Notes: generated by a model from the sequence alone, not told the origin. A stretch of 64,000 bases of DNA from an uncultured Castellaniella sp. (GCF_937988725.1 NZ_CALKHS010000010.1:1054001-1118000), one strand, 5' to 3'; shown: positions 41,522 to 50,386, numbered from the stretch's first letter. A program made the numbers and translations.

Positions 41522-41947
41522 ATGAGCCTGTCCCCCTTTCACCTAGCCATCCCCGTGTACGACCTGCCCGCTGCGCGCCATTTCTACGGTGAGGTGTTCG
41601 GTCTGCCCGAGGGCCGCTCCAGCGCCCAATGGGTGGACTTCGACTTCTTCGGCCACCAGCTGGTGATCCATGAGCATCCCCGCACGGCCTCGCAGGAAGG
41701 CGCGCACACCAACGCGGTGGACGGCCATGACGTGCCGGTGCCGCATTTCGGCGTGGTGCTCGACTGGCCGCAATGGGAAGCCCTGGCCGAACGCCTGAAG
41801 GCCCGCGGCACGAAGTTCGTGATCGAGCCCTATGTGCGCTTCAAGGGACAGGTGGGCGAACAGGCCACGATGTTTCTTCTCGATCCCTGCGGCAACGCCC
41901 TGGAATTCAAGGCCTTCAAGGACATCGGCCAGCTGTTTGCGAAGTAG
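41522..41947 (+). CDS. VOC (glyoxalase/bleomycin resistance) family protein
   Basis: A 141-residue metal-binding-fold protein. Family features: FHLAIPVYDLPAARHFYGEV at the start, FGHQLVIHEH mid-protein, and the closing LDPCGNALEFKAF that carries a metal-ligand glutamate. AGGAG precedes the ATG by 7 nt. Substrate unknown; members include dioxygenases, glyoxalases and drug-binding proteins. It is the last chromosomal gene before the integrated element. Confidence 0.88.
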   Translation: MSLSPFHLAIPVYDLPAARHFYGEVFGLPEGRSSAQWVDFDFFGHQLVIHEHPRTASQEGAHTNAVDGHDVPVPHFGVVLDWPQWEALAERLKARGTKFVIEPYVRFKGQVGEQATMFLLDPCGNALEFKAFKDIGQLFAK

Positions 41948-42036
41948 CCCGGCGAGCGCCGAGAGCCATTGCGCAATCGGCGCTGTCCCACCGCCCGAGG
42001 CCGTCCGGCTCATCGGCACGGCTCCGCCGGCCAAAG

Positions 42037-42070
42037 AAAAAGCCCCTGGAGAAATTCTCTAGGGGCTTGT
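42037..42070. terminator. Hairpin terminator beside the attachment site
   Basis: AAGCCCCT and AGGGGCTT arms around GGAGAAATTCTCT, with A and T runs outside. Read on the minus strand it would terminate a tRNA gene ending at 42,086, so it is probably the original terminator of the tRNA-Met locus, left in place after insertion. It can also stop the VOC gene on the plus strand. Confidence 0.75.
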
Positions 42071-42085
42071 TTCAATGGGTAATTC

Positions 42086-42129
42086 TGGTGGCGCATCAGG
42101 GACTCGAACCCCGGACCTGCGGATTATGA
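42086..42129 (-). other. attL: 3' fragment of a tRNA-Met gene
   Basis: Read on the minus strand, these 44 nt give TCATAATCC, a full T arm (CCGGGGTTCGAGTCCC) and TGCGCCACCA, the 3' half of a CAT-anticodon tRNA, most like elongator tRNA-Met. No 5' half follows: similarity stops inside the anticodon arm at 42,129. This is what integration into a tRNA gene leaves at one end. The intact gene should lie at the far end of the element, beyond the window. Confidence 0.8.
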
Positions 42130-42346
42130 TTGCACGTATTTGGGCTTTTATGAGATTTTATGAGATCACTTGATATTTGAAAAACACTGTTAAATCAAAT
42201 AATTATTGACTTAACTGGTTTTTTGCGGTCTCATTGAAAAACACCTGATCTCAGGATTTTTCGGACACAGTTCGGACACAGAAATCCTTATAGCACGCCC
42301 ATCCCCGGCGTTTTGGATTCGCAATTTCGGACACAGGGAAAGAATT

Positions 42347-44002
42347 ATGCCTCTTCTGACCTCTCGGGGTATCGAAGCCCACAAGCCCAAGGACAAGTCT
42401 TACAGGATAACGATAGATCGTGGCATGCAATTGCGCATTGCGCCCGATGGCCTTCGCACGGTCTTAGTACGGTATACCGTGAGGGGTACTAAGGATGAGC
42501 GCCAATACACGCTCCCCCAGGAATACGGTGATGGTCCGGCTCAAATCAAACTGGCCGATGCATGTGCGGAAGGACAGCGTATCCGTACTCTGGCACGCGC
42601 CGGCATCGACTGGCCAGCCGAGGAAGCGGCCCGGTTGAGGGCGGAGGAAGAGGCTCGATTAGAAGCTGAAGAGGAAGCCTTGGCACCGGTCGCCCCGACG
42701 TTGGCTGAAGGTCTCCGCGAATACGTCGAGAAGAAGCGTCGCACCAAAGACGGTTTGCCTCTCAAGGCGAGCACCAAAGCAGATTACCTTGCTTTGATCG
42801 AGCCAGGTAAGGTCGGCAAGAACGGTCGCAAATTTGTCGATGGGGGGCTTCTCGCCTTAGCCAACACGCCCATGTCCGAGATTACAGCGACGAACATATG
42901 GGATGTCTACAACAGCTTGCTGAAGCGGTCGAAGCGTCGGGCGGACTATGCCATGCAAGTGCTACGGGCGGTCCTGCGTTGGCACGGGGTTCAGATACCC
43001 AACAGTCCCTTGAGCCAAGAGACGGCAGGTCGTGATCGCATTATGATGGCGCCGGCACGAGGCAACCCGAAGCCCATTCCGATGGAAAAATTGGGAGCCT
43101 GGTGGCTGGCCGCTTGCGCGTGTCCGCAGCGTGTAGCGGCAAGCTACTACCGCTTCCAACTGCTTACAGGGTGTCGGGGCGTCGAGATTCATGGGAACAA
43201 GAAGTACGACTATGCCCCCCTGAAAGTGGGCGATGTGAATCTCAAGTCAGGCCGGGTGCTGCTACGCGACACCAAGAATCGTACCGATCACCTCCTGCTG
43301 CTGTCGAGGGAAGCCCTGGCGATTGCCGAGGACGCCTGCAAAGGACGTAAGCCTGGCGAGCCGTTGTTTCCGATCGTCGATGCCCGCAAAACGCTGGCCT
43401 GGATCAATAGGCAAGCGGGTACGACCGTCCAAGGTCATGGCTTGCGCTCAACCTTCACCAGTATTGCCGAAGAATTGGTGTCCGGTGGCGTGCTCAAGCG
43501 CATCATTAACCATGCCGTAAACGACGACGTTACCCTGGGCCACTACGTTGGCAAGGGCGAAGCGCAACTACGGGCTGGTTGGCAAACCGTGGCAGATTTC
43601 ATTGCAAAGGCGGCCAATGAGGAAATGGCTCGCCTCGCTGTTCCTGACGATGTGCTCGCTGCTGCGGCGGCACCGGCTAATGGAAGCACGGCCCAGGAAC
43701 TGGCGTTGAAGGCATTGCGCGAAGCCTTCAGTCACCGCTTTGGACCGGCGCCGGACCCTGATCCTATACTCACTACGGAAGAAGCGGCTCGGTTGGTTGG
43801 CGTCAGCAGACCCTATATGGTCAAGTTGATCGACTCGGGTGCGGTGACGCTACACATGATGGCTGGCAATCGGCGACGTGTGCGGCGCAGCGCTGTAATT
43901 CAGTGGCACGAAGTTGAACGGGCACGGCAGATCAAGGCGCTAAAGCGCCTGTCCAACGATTTGGACCAAGAAACCTTATCGCCCGAACCCCAGCCTGCGT
44001 AA
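42347..44002 (+). CDS. int: Tyrosine-type integrase with C-terminal excisionase-like HTH
   Basis: Site-specific recombinase (551 aa) of the element. Catalytic residues readable as Arg277 (LLTGCRGVE), Lys310, His364-x-x-Arg367 (HGLR), His389 and the nucleophile candidate Tyr400 (TLGHYVG). N-terminal arm-binding region precedes a Glu/Ala-rich helix (about 88-115). After the catalytic domain, residues 474-530 form a MerR/excisionase-like HTH (LTTEEAARLVGVSRPYMVKL, then GNRRRV). Normal integrases end near residue 420, so this C-terminal part is an addition. It sits 217 nt from the tRNA-Met fragment. Confidence 0.92.
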   Translation: MPLLTSRGIEAHKPKDKSYRITIDRGMQLRIAPDGLRTVLVRYTVRGTKDERQYTLPQEYGDGPAQIKLADACAEGQRIRTLARAGIDWPAEEAARLRAEEEARLEAEEEALAPVAPTLAEGLREYVEKKRRTKDGLPLKASTKADYLALIEPGKVGKNGRKFVDGGLLALANTPMSEITATNIWDVYNSLLKRSKRRADYAMQVLRAVLRWHGVQIPNSPLSQETAGRDRIMMAPARGNPKPIPMEKLGAWWLAACACPQRVAASYYRFQLLTGCRGVEIHGNKKYDYAPLKVGDVNLKSGRVLLRDTKNRTDHLLLLSREALAIAEDACKGRKPGEPLFPIVDARKTLAWINRQAGTTVQGHGLRSTFTSIAEELVSGGVLKRIINHAVNDDVTLGHYVGKGEAQLRAGWQTVADFIAKAANEEMARLAVPDDVLAAAAAPANGSTAQELALKALREAFSHRFGPAPDPDPILTTEEAARLVGVSRPYMVKLIDSGAVTLHMMAGNRRRVRRSAVIQWHEVERARQIKALKRLSNDLDQETLSPEPQPA

Positions 44003-44019
44003 TAGTGACGGAGTGTTTT

Positions 44020-44283
44020 ATGACTGAAGACGGATATAAATTCACGTGCCTTGGGTACAAGCCAGCAAGCAATGGTGAGGTTTATCAGTACATTCTTGCA
44101 ATTACAGGTGTCGATGAAGAAGTGGAAACTCTTGCCGTCACGCCAAGGGAAATTGCATCGCATCACTCCATGACACGAATCCTGCTGGGTAAAAACGTTA
44201 TCTATATGCCAACAAAAAAAGAGCATGACCAAATGCTTGGCGAAATTTTCGCCAAGCCACCCTGCGTAATCGGCACCCTATGA
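44020..44283 (+). CDS. Small protein of unknown function
   Basis: 87 residues, start ATG 44020 with GGAG 6 nt upstream. The frame also allows GTG at 44005, right after the integrase stop. Composition is mixed with no membrane segment; the middle (ILAITGVDEEVETLAVTPRE) reads like a beta-rich domain. It faintly resembles the N-terminal part of DUF927-type proteins, so it may be a remnant, but I cannot support that. Cotranscription with the integrase is likely. Confidence 0.6.
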   Translation: MTEDGYKFTCLGYKPASNGEVYQYILAITGVDEEVETLAVTPREIASHHSMTRILLGKNVIYMPTKKEHDQMLGEIFAKPPCVIGTL

Positions 44284-44354
44284 TTGCTGCTGGCAAGTCC
44301 TGCTTAAGCGAGGAAGTCATTGCATGAAATACGATTTTGTAGTAACGTTTTTGT

Positions 44355-44660
44355 ATGTTGACGCGGTTTGAATGGGACGCCGCCAAAGCGGCGAGCAACC
44401 TGCGAAAACATGGTGTGAGCTTCGAGATTGCAATGCGGGTGTTTGCCGATCCCTTTGCACTGACCGGACCGGAGCGTGTGGAGCATGGCGAGCAACGTTG
44501 GCAGACGCTGGGCGTGGTTGATGGTTATCTTGTGCTCTTGGTGGCTCATACGGTGCATGAGGTGAATGAGAACGATCTGGTGGTCGAGGTCATTCGCATT
44601 ATTTCGGCCAGAGCGGCCGACCGGAAAGAAAGGCGACGTTATGAGCAAGAAAACCGTTAA
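44355..44660 (+). CDS. brnT: BrnT-family toxin
   Basis: Ribonuclease-type toxin of the BrnT family (101 aa). The family features are clear: FEWDAAKAASNLRKHGVSFE at the N-terminus, VFADPFALTGPER, and RIISARAADRKERRRYE near the end. The antitoxin gene overlaps its 3' end by 20 nt. Lies in the cargo zone directly after the integrase, where it probably stabilises the element. Confidence 0.9.
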   Translation: MLTRFEWDAAKAASNLRKHGVSFEIAMRVFADPFALTGPERVEHGEQRWQTLGVVDGYLVLLVAHTVHEVNENDLVVEVIRIISARAADRKERRRYEQENR

Positions 44661-44949
44661 GCAGGAAGTGGATCTGGCCAAGCTGCCTCCCTTGAGCGAC
44701 AAGCAAAAGGCCGAGCTGGCGGCATTAGCGGCGCGTGCCGATGGGGATGTTGATTACAGCGACATCCCTCCACTGACGGCAGAGTTTTGGAAGCAGGCCG
44801 AACGTGGCAAGTTCTACAAGCCGACCAAGACTTCGACTACCCTGCGCATCGACTCGGATGTCCTGGCTTGGCTGCGTTCGCAGGGTAAAGGCTATCAATC
44901 GCGCATCAATGCGATTCTGCGGCGGGAAATGCTCGAATCACTGAAATAA
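44641..44949 (+). CDS. brnA: BrnA-family antitoxin
   Basis: Antitoxin (102 aa) expected to bind BrnT through its N-terminal half and DNA through a C-terminal ribbon-helix-helix (TTLRIDSDVLAWLRSQGKGY, then RINAILRREM). The start is ATG 44641, inside brnT, with AAGG upstream; the longer frame from 44,566 lies wholly inside brnT and is unlikely. In known BrnTA systems the complex represses its own promoter. Confidence 0.88.
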   Translation: MSKKTVKQEVDLAKLPPLSDKQKAELAALAARADGDVDYSDIPPLTAEFWKQAERGKFYKPTKTSTTLRIDSDVLAWLRSQGKGYQSRINAILRREMLESLK

Positions 44950-44979
44950 GCGGTACGAATGCAGGTGTTTCCTTCGCCT

Positions 44980-45759
44980 TCATGCACCCACTTTTGAGAG
45001 GTAGGCACCCAGAGCGGCAGCAAAGCCTACGATAAGCTCAGCCTCTTCATTCGAGCACTCTTTGCCTTCGCTCAGGTGTCTAGCGCGGTTTGAAGTGAAG
45101 CCCCACATGCCCTCAATTGCCTTATCGAGAGGCGGCCCAATCCGAGCTCTATTTGCCTTCACCCAGTCACCAAGGGTGAGTTGGTGCTGGTTCGTTATGT
45201 CGCGGGCGACACATTCAAGCGAAGCCATGGCGTGCTGCACTGCCCCAGTCGTATCGGGAGCGGGACGACGAGACAGATCCATAATTGCTTCATGGAGTTC
45301 ACGGGAGGCCGTCATATGCCCTTGGGTCCGCTCCGTTGCATGAGCATCAGCTACGACCCTATCAAAGCCTTCGTCCCCCCGGTAGACTACTTGTCCTGAA
45401 TTATCGAGAAGCCAGCCAATACCGTTCGTGAAAAAGTAGCGATTGATTTCTTGAATAAAGTGTTCCTGAGCGATAAAGGATATTTGGGCTAGATCCTCAA
45501 TGAAGTCATAGACCCGGTACCATGGTGCCTCTTCGAATAGCATGCGAGATTCCTGCTCGACATTGCCAGCGCTCCAATTCTGAGGGTCTGGGCGCTTCTG
45601 AAGAAGCCTGCACAGCATTTCTCTAAGCCGGTCAGGCTTTACCCCGCATACCAGGGCAGTATTGATTACGACAGCACGAAGCTCTTCCGAGGCTTCGAGT
45701 CTTGCCACAATCGGGGCAGCATGAACTGCGTCAAAACCGTTTCGTTCAGAAAACCTCAT
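44980..45759 (-). CDS. AbiJ-like abortive-infection protein
   Basis: 259-residue protein. The N-terminus (MRFSERNGFDAV, residues 1-100) matches the AbiJ_NTD4 pattern; the C-terminus (about 170-259) matches the Abi_C/HEPN-like pattern, with GAVQHAMASLECVARDI and an NRARHLSEG motif that could be a degenerate RNase site. Its ATG overlaps the stop of the nuclease gene by 4 nt, so the two are coupled. It likely acts as the growth-arresting effector of a two-gene defence unit. Visibly lower GC than the backbone. Confidence 0.72.
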   Translation of the reverse strand: MRFSERNGFDAVHAAPIVARLEASEELRAVVINTALVCGVKPDRLREMLCRLLQKRPDPQNWSAGNVEQESRMLFEEAPWYRVYDFIEDLAQISFIAQEHFIQEINRYFFTNGIGWLLDNSGQVVYRGDEGFDRVVADAHATERTQGHMTASRELHEAIMDLSRRPAPDTTGAVQHAMASLECVARDITNQHQLTLGDWVKANRARIGPPLDKAIEGMWGFTSNRARHLSEGKECSNEEAELIVGFAAALGAYLSKVGA

Positions 45760-46655
45760 GGATTCCCCAGTGCATGTGGGCAGTAGATTTCGCCTTTGAG
45801 CGAGATCGTTTTTATTGCGTGGTCTAGTAGCTGTTTGAAGGTATAGTGGCCGAAAAGCACGTTCGACAGATGAAGGCCGTCAAGGAGCATCATATTGATT
45901 TCTTTGCCATGCGGAAGTGTTCGCACCGCTCCGTCTGTGAAGCCCGACATCGATAGAAAAATTCCCCTGCCATCTGGTTTGCCAATCAACTTCACATAGA
46001 AATCCCGAAGCTGCTTGGGGTCAGTTTGGTCCGCCGTCCACTTGAGTTCAATCAGATAATATCGCCCTTCATACTTGATCGCCCCGTCGATCTGCTCGCC
46101 CAAATTGTTGAACGGCTTTTCCACGGGAATGTCAGACGCCACCATGAGGTCAGCAAAGAGTTTTTCCAGTGCATATCCCTTTTGTTGAGGATTGAGGTTA
46201 TGGATATCCAAGAATCTCTCCTGCAACTTCTGGCGCTTTTCCTCATAGGTTTCTGTCCGGGGAATGACACGCGCTTGTTTGGCTTCTTGCTGCTTGGACT
46301 GCCTGTCGCGCAGTTCTCGCAACCGTAACGCTGCTAATTGCGCCCGCTGTATTTGGTGTCCTCTATCCTGAGGAACAAAGCTTTCTTGTTCGATAAGGAT
46401 ACGGGCGAAATTTCTGGATATTTCCAACCGCCTGTTGTAGTCCAGATTCCTGATCCGCTCATAAAGCGAATCCATTTGCTCGCGTTTGGTAAGTTGCTTG
46501 CCTTCCGCAGACCGAAGATTTTTGATTTCATTTACAAGGTGCGGCTCAACTTTGGACGTTAGCCAAGCCTTATGAAGGTCTCCTTTGAACCAATACAGGT
46601 TAGCCATTCCCTCTTTTATTAAAACCTCGATCTCGTCGGTAAAGACATCAAACAT
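45756..46655 (-). CDS. PD-(D/E)xK nuclease-like protein
   Basis: 299-residue protein with two parts. Residues 1-150 are helical and charged, with coiled-coil-like Gln/Arg/Glu runs around 95-150 and no family I can name. From 150 a restriction-endonuclease-like fold: QQKGYALEKLFADL (first helix with Glu), then Asp190, then the Glu203-x-Lys205 pair in YYLIELKW, which is the Mrr-type active site. All three acidic/basic positions are present. First gene of a coupled pair with the AbiJ-like protein. Confidence 0.72.
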   Translation of the reverse strand: MFDVFTDEIEVLIKEGMANLYWFKGDLHKAWLTSKVEPHLVNEIKNLRSAEGKQLTKREQMDSLYERIRNLDYNRRLEISRNFARILIEQESFVPQDRGHQIQRAQLAALRLRELRDRQSKQQEAKQARVIPRTETYEEKRQKLQERFLDIHNLNPQQKGYALEKLFADLMVASDIPVEKPFNNLGEQIDGAIKYEGRYYLIELKWTADQTDPKQLRDFYVKLIGKPDGRGIFLSMSGFTDGAVRTLPHGKEINMMLLDGLHLSNVLFGHYTFKQLLDHAIKTISLKGEIYCPHALGNP

Positions 46656-47279
46656 TTCCTGTGTTGCCTCAATGTTTTAAGTTGGTGCTTGCCTTTGCCG
46701 GGTCTGAAAGGCACTCGTATGGCGATACTATCAAACGTATCAAAAAACAACGATAAATATAGCGGCTTTTAACGCCCCCTGCGCAAATCACACAATGGCG
46801 TCTGCGCTTCGCGCACCGCGCTGTTCCAAGTTCGCTCCTCGCTCATCCCTGACGGGACTGGCTTTCGCCAGCCTTCCACATCCCTGACGCCTACGGCCCG
46901 GCTTCCCAGCTTCGGGCCTGCGCGCTTCGCTTGCGTGCAGTCTGCACGCCCAAGACCAGGCCGTTGCCTGCTCAACCATCTTTCCTGACTTCATCACCTT
47001 ATCCGCGACTGTAGCCCGTGGCCGCGTGCCGTCAAGGCGCGCCAGGCCGTGTCCTCGGCTGCGCCTGCGGGCCGCACCAACCTGTCGCTTGTTTCCTTGA
47101 CGGCACTCGTCCTCGCGCTCCTGACCGTCGCGGGCGATGAACTCAGGAAAGACGGTGGCAACGAGGCCAACCGGGTTCTTCGTGCCGACCGCACATCAAC
47201 AGCTCAAAAGCGTTGGGCTCGAATCTTGGAATCCGGTGTGCGGTGAACAGCAAACCCTTTCTTTGTCAGGAGAAATCTC
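46656..47279. other. Gene-less region upstream of the DUF932 gene
   Basis: 624 nt with no supported gene. The left 100 nt are AT-rich and should hold the promoter of the nuclease/AbiJ pair. The rest is GC-rich with many short inverted repeats. The 17-mer CTGCGCGCTTCGCTTGC at 46,919-46,935 recurs near 52,023 in the leader of radC. AGGAG precedes the DUF932 ATG. Confidence 0.55.
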
Positions 47280-48104
47280 ATGCTTGCATCCCGCTTCGGT
47301 TCCCATTCCCCGGTGCTTCGCAGCGACCGCCCGCTATCGGACGATCAGATCAGGGCCGTGGTTCCGTCTATCTATGCCGATGCCCCACACGAAAGCCGTT
47401 CAGAACGCTATCGCTACATCCCCACGGCGGCGGTGCTGACGGAGCTACGGAAAGAGGGTTTTGAACCCTTCATGGTGACGCAAACCCGCGTACGCAACCT
47501 AGACCGGCGCGAACACACCAAACACATGATTCGGCTACGCCATGCCAATCAGGTGAATGACAGCATCGCCAATGAAATCATTCTTTTGAACTCGCATGAT
47601 GGCACGAGCAGTTATCAGATGCTGGCCGGGGCGTTTCGTTTCGTGTGCAGCAATGGCCTGGTATGCGGCGACACCGTGGCCGATGTTCGCATCCCCCATA
47701 AGGGCGACATTACCGGGCAGGTCATCGAAGGCGCTTATGAAGTGTTGGACGGTTTCGAGCGGGTGCAGGCATCCCGCGAAGCCATGCAGGCCATTACCTT
47801 GGACGACGGCGAAGCCGAAGTCTTCGCCCGCGCCGCGCTGGCCCTGAAATACGACGACCCGGCCAAGCCCGCGCCCATCACCGAAAGCCAGATTCTGATG
47901 CCGCGTCGCTATGACGACCGCCGCGCCGATCTGTGGATGACCTTCAACCGTTTGCAAGAAAACCTGATTAAAGGCGGTTTGCGTGGCCGCAGCGCCAACG
48001 GTCGCCGCCAAAGCACCCGGGCGGTGCAAGGCATTGATTCTGATATTCGCCTGAATCGTTCCCTGTGGCTGCTGACCGAGGGTATGCGTCAGTTGAAAGC
48101 CTGA
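47280..48104 (+). CDS. DUF932 (phage/plasmid-like TIGR03299) protein
   Basis: 274-residue protein common on ICEs and large plasmids. Typical parts: YRYIPTAAVLTELRKEGFEP, the HxxRLRHAN stretch, and AGAFRFVCSNGLVCGD. Function not established. AGGAG lies 9 nt before ATG 47280. Followed after 83 nt by the parB-like gene, a frequent pair in Tn4371-like backbones. Confidence 0.88.
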   Translation: MLASRFGSHSPVLRSDRPLSDDQIRAVVPSIYADAPHESRSERYRYIPTAAVLTELRKEGFEPFMVTQTRVRNLDRREHTKHMIRLRHANQVNDSIANEIILLNSHDGTSSYQMLAGAFRFVCSNGLVCGDTVADVRIPHKGDITGQVIEGAYEVLDGFERVQASREAMQAITLDDGEAEVFARAALALKYDDPAKPAPITESQILMPRRYDDRRADLWMTFNRLQENLIKGGLRGRSANGRRQSTRAVQGIDSDIRLNRSLWLLTEGMRQLKA

Positions 48105-48187
48105 TCCCCCTTACGCGGCAGGGAACAGGCAGCCATCCTTGCCGCGCCTTTCATGGCTGCACTGCAAAACCTCAAGGAGTTTTCACC

Positions 48188-50218
48188 ATGAACGCGATTC
48201 ATCAAACCGAAACCCAAGCCATCGACACCGCTACGCAGGAAGTCGCCACCCCGGCGCAAAACCTGATTGTCGTGCCACTGTCGCAGCTTCGCGCTTCCAA
48301 GCGCAATGTACGCAAGGTCAGGCAGTCTGTTGATGCCCTGGCCGAAAGCATCGCCCGCGTGGGGCTGCTGCAAAACCTCACCGTCATTCTGGCCCGCGAC
48401 GGCGAGCATTACGAAGTCGTGGCCGGTGGCCGCAGGCTCGACGCGCTCAAGCTGCTGGCCAAAAAACACCGTATCAGCAAGGATTGGGCCGTACCGTGCC
48501 TGCTGGTGGCCGACGCCAGCGCCCGCACCGTCAGCCTGACCGAAAACGTGCAGCGTGAAGCTATGCACCCGGCAGACCAGTTTGAAGCGTTCGCTGCGCT
48601 GGTGGCCGAAGGCCGACCCATCGAAGACATTGCAGCGGATTTCAGCGTGACCCCGCTGGTGGTACAGCGCCGTTTGAAGCTGGCGAATGTATCGCGGCGT
48701 CTGCTGGCCGATTATCGCGCCGATGCCGTCACCCTTGAACAGTTGATGGCGCTTGCCATCACGGATGACCACGCGACGCAGGAAGCCGCATTCTATGAAG
48801 CGCCCGAATGGCAACGCCAGCCGCATGCTTTGCGCGATCGGCTGACCGAGCGGGAGATTGACGCAGGCCATGCACTGGTGCGTTTTGTGGGGCTGGACGC
48901 CTACGAAGCCGCAGGCGGCGGCATTCGCCGTGATCTGTTCGCGCAGGATGATCGCGGGGTGTATGTCACCGATGCGGCGCTGTTGGAAACGCTGGTACGC
49001 CAAAAGCTGGACGAACACGCGGCCACGGTGAAGGCCGAGGGGTGGGTATGGGTGGATGCCACGCCCGCCGCCACCTATGCCGATCTGCAAGCCTTCCAAC
49101 GCGCCCCGCGTGAGCGGCGCAATCCGACCAAGCGGGAAAGTGATCGCATGGACAAGCTGGAAACCAAGATGCAGGCCATAGGGGAAGCCATTGATGCCGC
49201 ACTGGCCGAGGATGACGAGGAAAAGGCCGATGCTTTGCAAGAAGAAGGCGACAGCATGGGTGAACAATTGCAGGCGCTGGAAGATCGCTTGCTGGACTAT
49301 GCCCCGAACGTCAAAGCCGCTGCCGGTGCCATTGTGACGCTGGACCGACAAGGTGAAATCGTCGTGCATCGCGGCCTGATGCGTGAAGCCGAAGCGAAGG
49401 CGTTGCGCACCTTGGAACGGCTGCGGCAGGGTTTCAGTGGCGAGGATGATGCAAACAGCGATGGCGAGGACGACGAGCAGCCCAAGGCCGCTTCCCTGTC
49501 CGACCGGCTGGTGCAGCGTTTGAGCGCCCACCGTACCGCCGCGCTGCAAATCGAGCTGGCCCGGAATCCACAAGCCGCCCTGGCCGCTGTGGTGCATGGC
49601 ATGGTGCAGGCGGTCTTGCAAAAGGGGTATTACTATCGTGATGGTTTGCCGCTGGAAATACGCCTGACCGAGCAAAACCGGCTGGAAAGCCTGGCCCCGG
49701 ACTGGCCCGAATCCCCCGCCGCCGTGGCGCTGGCCAAACTGCAAAAGGCGGTGGGCGAGGACTTGCCGCAGGACAGCGCCGAATTGTTCGCTGTCTTGCT
49801 GGCAACGCCACAAGATGCACTGGTGCGGCTGCTGGCGGTGTGCGCGGCGGCAAGCGTGGATGTTGTCACGCCTCGCGCTACGGCGCAGCAACCGGGTGTG
49901 GCACTGGCGCAGGCCGTGGGGCTGGACATGGCGGCATGGTGGCAGCCGACTGCCGAGCGTTATTTCAAGCATGTATCCAAGGCCGTGATTCTGGATGCTG
50001 TGGGCGAGTTCGCGCCCGATGAGGTTTCCCGGCTGGCGAAGCTGAAAAAAGCCGATATTGCCAGCGAAGCGGAACGGCTGGTGGCCGGGTCGGGATGGAT
50101 GCCCGCTATTTTCCGGGTTGAAGGCCCGCAGGACATGGCGACAGACGAAGACGGCGCAACCGCCGAGGATGGCGGAACGCCCACTGCCATTGAGCCCGCT
50201 GATGTAGTCGCCGCATAA
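48188..50218 (+). CDS. parB: ParB/RepB/Spo0J-family partition protein
   Basis: 676-residue protein. ParB nuclease-like N-domain with VPLSQLRASKRNVRK and VVAGGRRLDALKLL; CTP/HTH region with LTENVQREAMHPADQFEAF and a helix-turn-helix around FSVTPLVVQRRLKLA. A long C-terminal part (about 300-676) has an acidic coiled segment near 345-400. Much longer than chromosomal ParB (about 300 aa), as usual for ICE versions. Start ATG 48188 has AAGGAG upstream. It lies far from parA (59,292), unlike chromosomal parAB. Confidence 0.88.
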   Translation: MNAIHQTETQAIDTATQEVATPAQNLIVVPLSQLRASKRNVRKVRQSVDALAESIARVGLLQNLTVILARDGEHYEVVAGGRRLDALKLLAKKHRISKDWAVPCLLVADASARTVSLTENVQREAMHPADQFEAFAALVAEGRPIEDIAADFSVTPLVVQRRLKLANVSRRLLADYRADAVTLEQLMALAITDDHATQEAAFYEAPEWQRQPHALRDRLTEREIDAGHALVRFVGLDAYEAAGGGIRRDLFAQDDRGVYVTDAALLETLVRQKLDEHAATVKAEGWVWVDATPAATYADLQAFQRAPRERRNPTKRESDRMDKLETKMQAIGEAIDAALAEDDEEKADALQEEGDSMGEQLQALEDRLLDYAPNVKAAAGAIVTLDRQGEIVVHRGLMREAEAKALRTLERLRQGFSGEDDANSDGEDDEQPKAASLSDRLVQRLSAHRTAALQIELARNPQAALAAVVHGMVQAVLQKGYYYRDGLPLEIRLTEQNRLESLAPDWPESPAAVALAKLQKAVGEDLPQDSAELFAVLLATPQDALVRLLAVCAAASVDVVTPRATAQQPGVALAQAVGLDMAAWWQPTAERYFKHVSKAVILDAVGEFAPDEVSRLAKLKKADIASEAERLVAGSGWMPAIFRVEGPQDMATDEDGATAEDGGTPTAIEPADVVAA

Positions 50219-50230
50219 CTTTGACGATAG

Positions 50231-50319
50231 GCCAGCGCCGCGGTTCCAGCCGGGGCGCTGGCTGTCTTCATCGGTTCAGATCCCACCGGCCCCAACTCCG
50301 TTCCGTCATTGGGGCCGGT
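50231..50319 (+). terminator. Tandem hairpins after parB
   Basis: Two strong inverted repeats: GCCAGCGCC/GGCGCTGGC (50,231-50,262) and ACCGGCCCCAA/TTGGGGCCGGT (50,285-50,319, 11-bp stem, 13-nt loop). Neither has a clear T tail. They separate the parB gene from the metal cargo and probably act as terminators. Confidence 0.55.
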
Positions 50320-50386
50320 GGTCAAAAATCCGGGCGTTGAAACAGCCGTGCGCCAACGCTGGGTTCTTGCTTAATTCGCAATTCAT

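Noticed and set aside
42086..42160. A complete tRNA gene at the element end
   Set aside because: Only the T arm, acceptor 3' side and part of the anticodon arm are present; the sequence to the right cannot form a D arm or acceptor 5' strand.
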